A stretch of DNA of 64,000 nt from Paraspadella gotoi (taxonomy: Eukaryota > Chaetognatha): NCBI GenBank assembly GCA_051294375.1, contig CM119270.1:21047775-21111774 (forward strand), written 5' to 3'. Below are positions 61,476 to 64,000 of the stretch, in pieces (position 1 is the first letter of the stretch; each line of letters opens with the position of its first letter). Both the position numbers and the translations under genes were made by a program. A model generated the notes under the pieces. The model worked only from the letters and a program-made list of their open reading frames with translations, ran no database searches and had not been told where the DNA came from.

Positions 61476-62289
61476 ATGAATCTGGAAATCAAGTTTCGAT
61501 GTCATCGTCTGAGTTTAAATGAAAAAAAAACCTGTTTCATTAATTAATTTTTTTTTATAATTACGTAATACCGTTACAATTATAAGATTTTTAGCATTTA
61601 AATTTATTAGGAAAAACAAACTGTAGATTTGAGAGAGTGAATTAAAATAGCCTCAACCCAAGGATAATGAAAAGTCGAAAAAATCTAGGAAGGAATATCG
61701 CTCGGGAAAAAAAAATTATTTAATTTATTAATTAAGTCGGAAGTAAGCTCGGAATCAGTCGACGGATCGAGGTTAAAATGTGTTAAAAAGATAAGTTTTC
61801 TTTTAAATTTTATTCTAGAATTATTACATGGTGATAATTTAAAACCCGTCGGCAAAAACAATTTACCATTCAAAAACGCCTAGAGATTTTAACATTATGG
61901 GGAAAAAAATATCCTTAGCCAAGACATACACGTTTTTCATGTCCTTTGAGTAATACTCAATGAGTATACTTACTTTTGCTTTTTATTTACTGGTATTTTC
62001 TGTGCAAGTTGCAGTCACTTTATTACCAGTACAATTAACATGATTGCAACAACATGAAAAAATCCCCACTGAATTAAAAATTACACACTATTACAACATC
62101 CCACACTTGATGAGTCGCGGATTTTTAGCAGTGGCGTCGATTGTCGTGGAAACGGACAATACGATCCTTCAGTCTGTCTGTCTGTTTATAAAACGAGACG
62201 GAGCCAGACAATGTCCGTCTATTTTCTCTTCGTTTTCTGTCAAAGATCGAGACGTTGCTCGAGGCACCGACGCTGAAAGATGGCGCTGA

Positions 62290-62520
62290 CGACCACGACG
62301 ACGACGAAGACGATGACGAAGAAGAAGACGACGACGACAACGATGCTGACGACGACACCGACGACAAGGACGACAACGACGATGACTAAAAAGACGACGA
62401 CGATGACGATGTACTGTAGACGAGGATGATGAAAACGACGACGACGACTTGAACGACTGTAAAGACGACGACGATGATGAGGACGAAGACGACGACGACG
62501 ACGACGACCAGTCAGCGAAA
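62290..62520 (+). repeat. GAC/GAT triplet array
   Basis: (GAY)n over 230 bases preceded by GAAAGATGGCGCTGACG. As at 57175 it opens several frames, none convincing as a gene. Confidence 0.75.
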
Positions 62521-62608
62521 GTCAAAATGATTTATTTCTCCAAGATTCTCATCACATTTTCACCCTCTGGCGACCGACCTCAAAAAGTCGTGGTTGTTGT
62601 TGTTATTG

Positions 62609-62633
62609 NNNNNNNNNNNNNNNNNNNNNNNNN
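62609..62633. other. Assembly gap (25 N)
   Basis: Run of N after a GTTGTTGTT tract. Confidence 0.99.
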
Positions 62634-62769
62634 TCGTTGTCATTTTTTTTCGTATCACGGTGACCGTCACGTGACCGTCACGTGACCGACAATCGAATCT
62701 CGGGCGAAAAAATTTGTTTTCTTTTTTTTTTTTTTTTTTTTTGGGCGAGGACTTTGAGAGTTTTGGCGG

Positions 62770-62834
62770 TTCTCTCTTTCTCTCTCTGTCTCTGTCTTTC
62801 TCTCTCTCTAATTCACTCTCTCTCTTTCTATCTT

Positions 62835-62871
<37 letters not shown>

Positions 62872-62917
62872 TCTTTCTCTCACTATTCTCCCTCTCTGTC
62901 ACTCTCTCTCTCTTTCT

Positions 62918-62989
<72 letters not shown>

Positions 62990-63055
62990 TTCTTTCTTTT
63001 CTCTCACTATTTCTCCCTCTCTTTCACTCTCTCTCTCTCTCTCTTTCTTATATTC
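62770..63055 (+). repeat. (CTTT)n/(CT)n array
   Basis: Alternating blocks of CTCT and about 20 CTTT units. Two similar blocks (about 62790-62910 and 62905-63050) suggest a duplicated higher-order unit. Frames across it (FLSFFLS, KERKKER) are artefacts. Confidence 0.85.
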
Positions 63056-63147
63056 ACTTCTTTGCAAACAAGAATTCCTGATATAAATTCGCGGACGATC
63101 TTTAATCCTTATTAAAGTTATTTTAATTTTAGAACAGAATTCTCAAT

Positions 63148-63155
63148 CTCTCTCT

Positions 63156-63230
<75 letters not shown>

Positions 63231-63417
63231 TCTCACCCTAACCGCAGCCCTTTTCCCCCCGGGGATCTTACACCCCGTGCCTGGGGGGCAGCGGACCCGA
63301 CGCTAAGTTCTGCCCTTTCCTTTTTAAGTTACATCCTTTTCACGAAAGACAAAGTGGTCGTCACTCTTAACATCCGGGTGATAGCGCCAGCGGGTGGGTC
63401 AAATTTAGGGGGGGGTT

Positions 63418-63484
<67 letters not shown>

Positions 63485-63490
63485 AGAGAC
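63148..63490. repeat. (CT)n, spacer and (GA)n arranged as an inverted pair
   Basis: A CT tract at 63148-63236 and a GA tract at 63418-63490 flank a 180-bp GC-rich spacer (CCCCCCGGGGATC, GTGCCTGGGGGGCAGCGG). Together they could fold as a large hairpin. Confidence 0.6.
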
Positions 63491-63509
63491 GATTTAGTCC
63501 AACTTGGAT

Positions 63510-63822
63510 TGAATGAATGCGTAATAAAGAGGAAGATTTACGATAAGATTCCTCTACCTCATGAAACTCTTTCTTTTTTTCTAAACTTTTTCTAATTTTA
63601 TCTAATTTTTTTTTTTATAAATTTAATCCCAAACTTTTCTGTCAATCTTAAAACACGTAACCCTCTATGCGTAATAAAGAGGAAGATTTACGAGTAAGAT
63701 TCCTCTACCTCATGAAACTCTTTCTTTTTTTCTTTAAACTTTTTCTAATTTTATCTAATTTTTTTTTTTTATAAATTTAATCCCAAAGCTTTTCTGTCAA
63801 TCTTAAACACGTAACCTCAACG
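63510..63822 (+). repeat. Near-identical 150-160 bp tandem duplication
   Basis: GCGTAATAAAGAGGAAGATT through AATTTAATCCCAAA and CACGTAACCCTC occurs at about 63519-63666 and again at about 63669-63822. By eye the copies differ almost only by one- or two-base length changes. Confidence 0.8.
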
Positions 63823-64000
63823 TTTAAAGGTTTATTGGTTTTTTTTATTTTAAAAGTTAACGTTCCTTTTTGTGCCAATTTTACAGTTGGATATATTTTT
63901 ATTTTACAGTTAGCGCTTTGACATATACGTAAAGAATCGGACTTTTGTCATCGCTTGAAAAAGTGTCACTCGGTACTTAAAAATTTTATTTGAAGAAATA

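Noticed and set aside
62682-63115. Leucine/phenylalanine/serine membrane-like proteins
   Set aside because: Translation of CTTT and CT repeats.

Overview
The window is AT-rich nuclear DNA from a eukaryote. Its genes are split by GT-AG introns, microsatellites are very abundant, and there are many short non-autonomous mobile elements. An M13 zinc peptidase with an N-terminal anchor, XK-like multipass proteins, an SLC35G-type carrier and degenerate TTAGGG-like tracts point to an animal or a close relative. I cannot name the species. Real coding exons show up as GC-richer islands, and most long open frames are translations of simple repeats.

Layout: 1630-12935 (-) holds a nearly complete 17-exon M13 (neprilysin/ECE-type) metallopeptidase. 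It has all the expected motifs, but also one in-frame TGA and one splice-phase conflict. 15442-21234 (-) is a complete 3-exon major facilitator transporter of 513 residues. 22622-23504 (-) is the 3' end of an unrecognised Q-rich protein. 26542-38348 (-) reads as one 7-exon, 353-residue gene that joins an EF-hand pair to a DUF924 domain. Its first intron (7 kb) contains a decayed XK-like pseudogene, a MITE, a solo LTR and an array of hairpin-forming 50-bp repeats. 46920-52947 (+) is an intact-looking paralogue of that pseudogene. 58862-60644 (-) is a complete 2-exon EamA/SLC35G-like transporter of 319 residues. Weaker exons are noted at 53341 (-) and 55114 (+).

Mobile DNA: the clearest system is a family of miniature LTR retroelements (TRIM-like). 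LTRs of about 230 bp begin TATGG and end TTCA, and each insertion is bounded by a perfect 4-bp target duplication. The full copy has a primer-binding site beginning TGG directly after the 5' LTR and a purine tract directly before the 3' LTR. The LTR carries a tRNA-type B-box-like motif. One insertion is a tandem LTR-internal-LTR-internal-LTR array. Two further LTR-like families also show 4-bp duplications. There are also TA-flanked MITEs, a foldback element with long inverted repeats, and a family with GTCGGATCTG inverted ends, one copy of which appears to supply the stop codon of the DUF924 gene.

Caveats: two runs of N are present, some tandem arrays look poorly polished, and single frame disruptions may be assembly errors.
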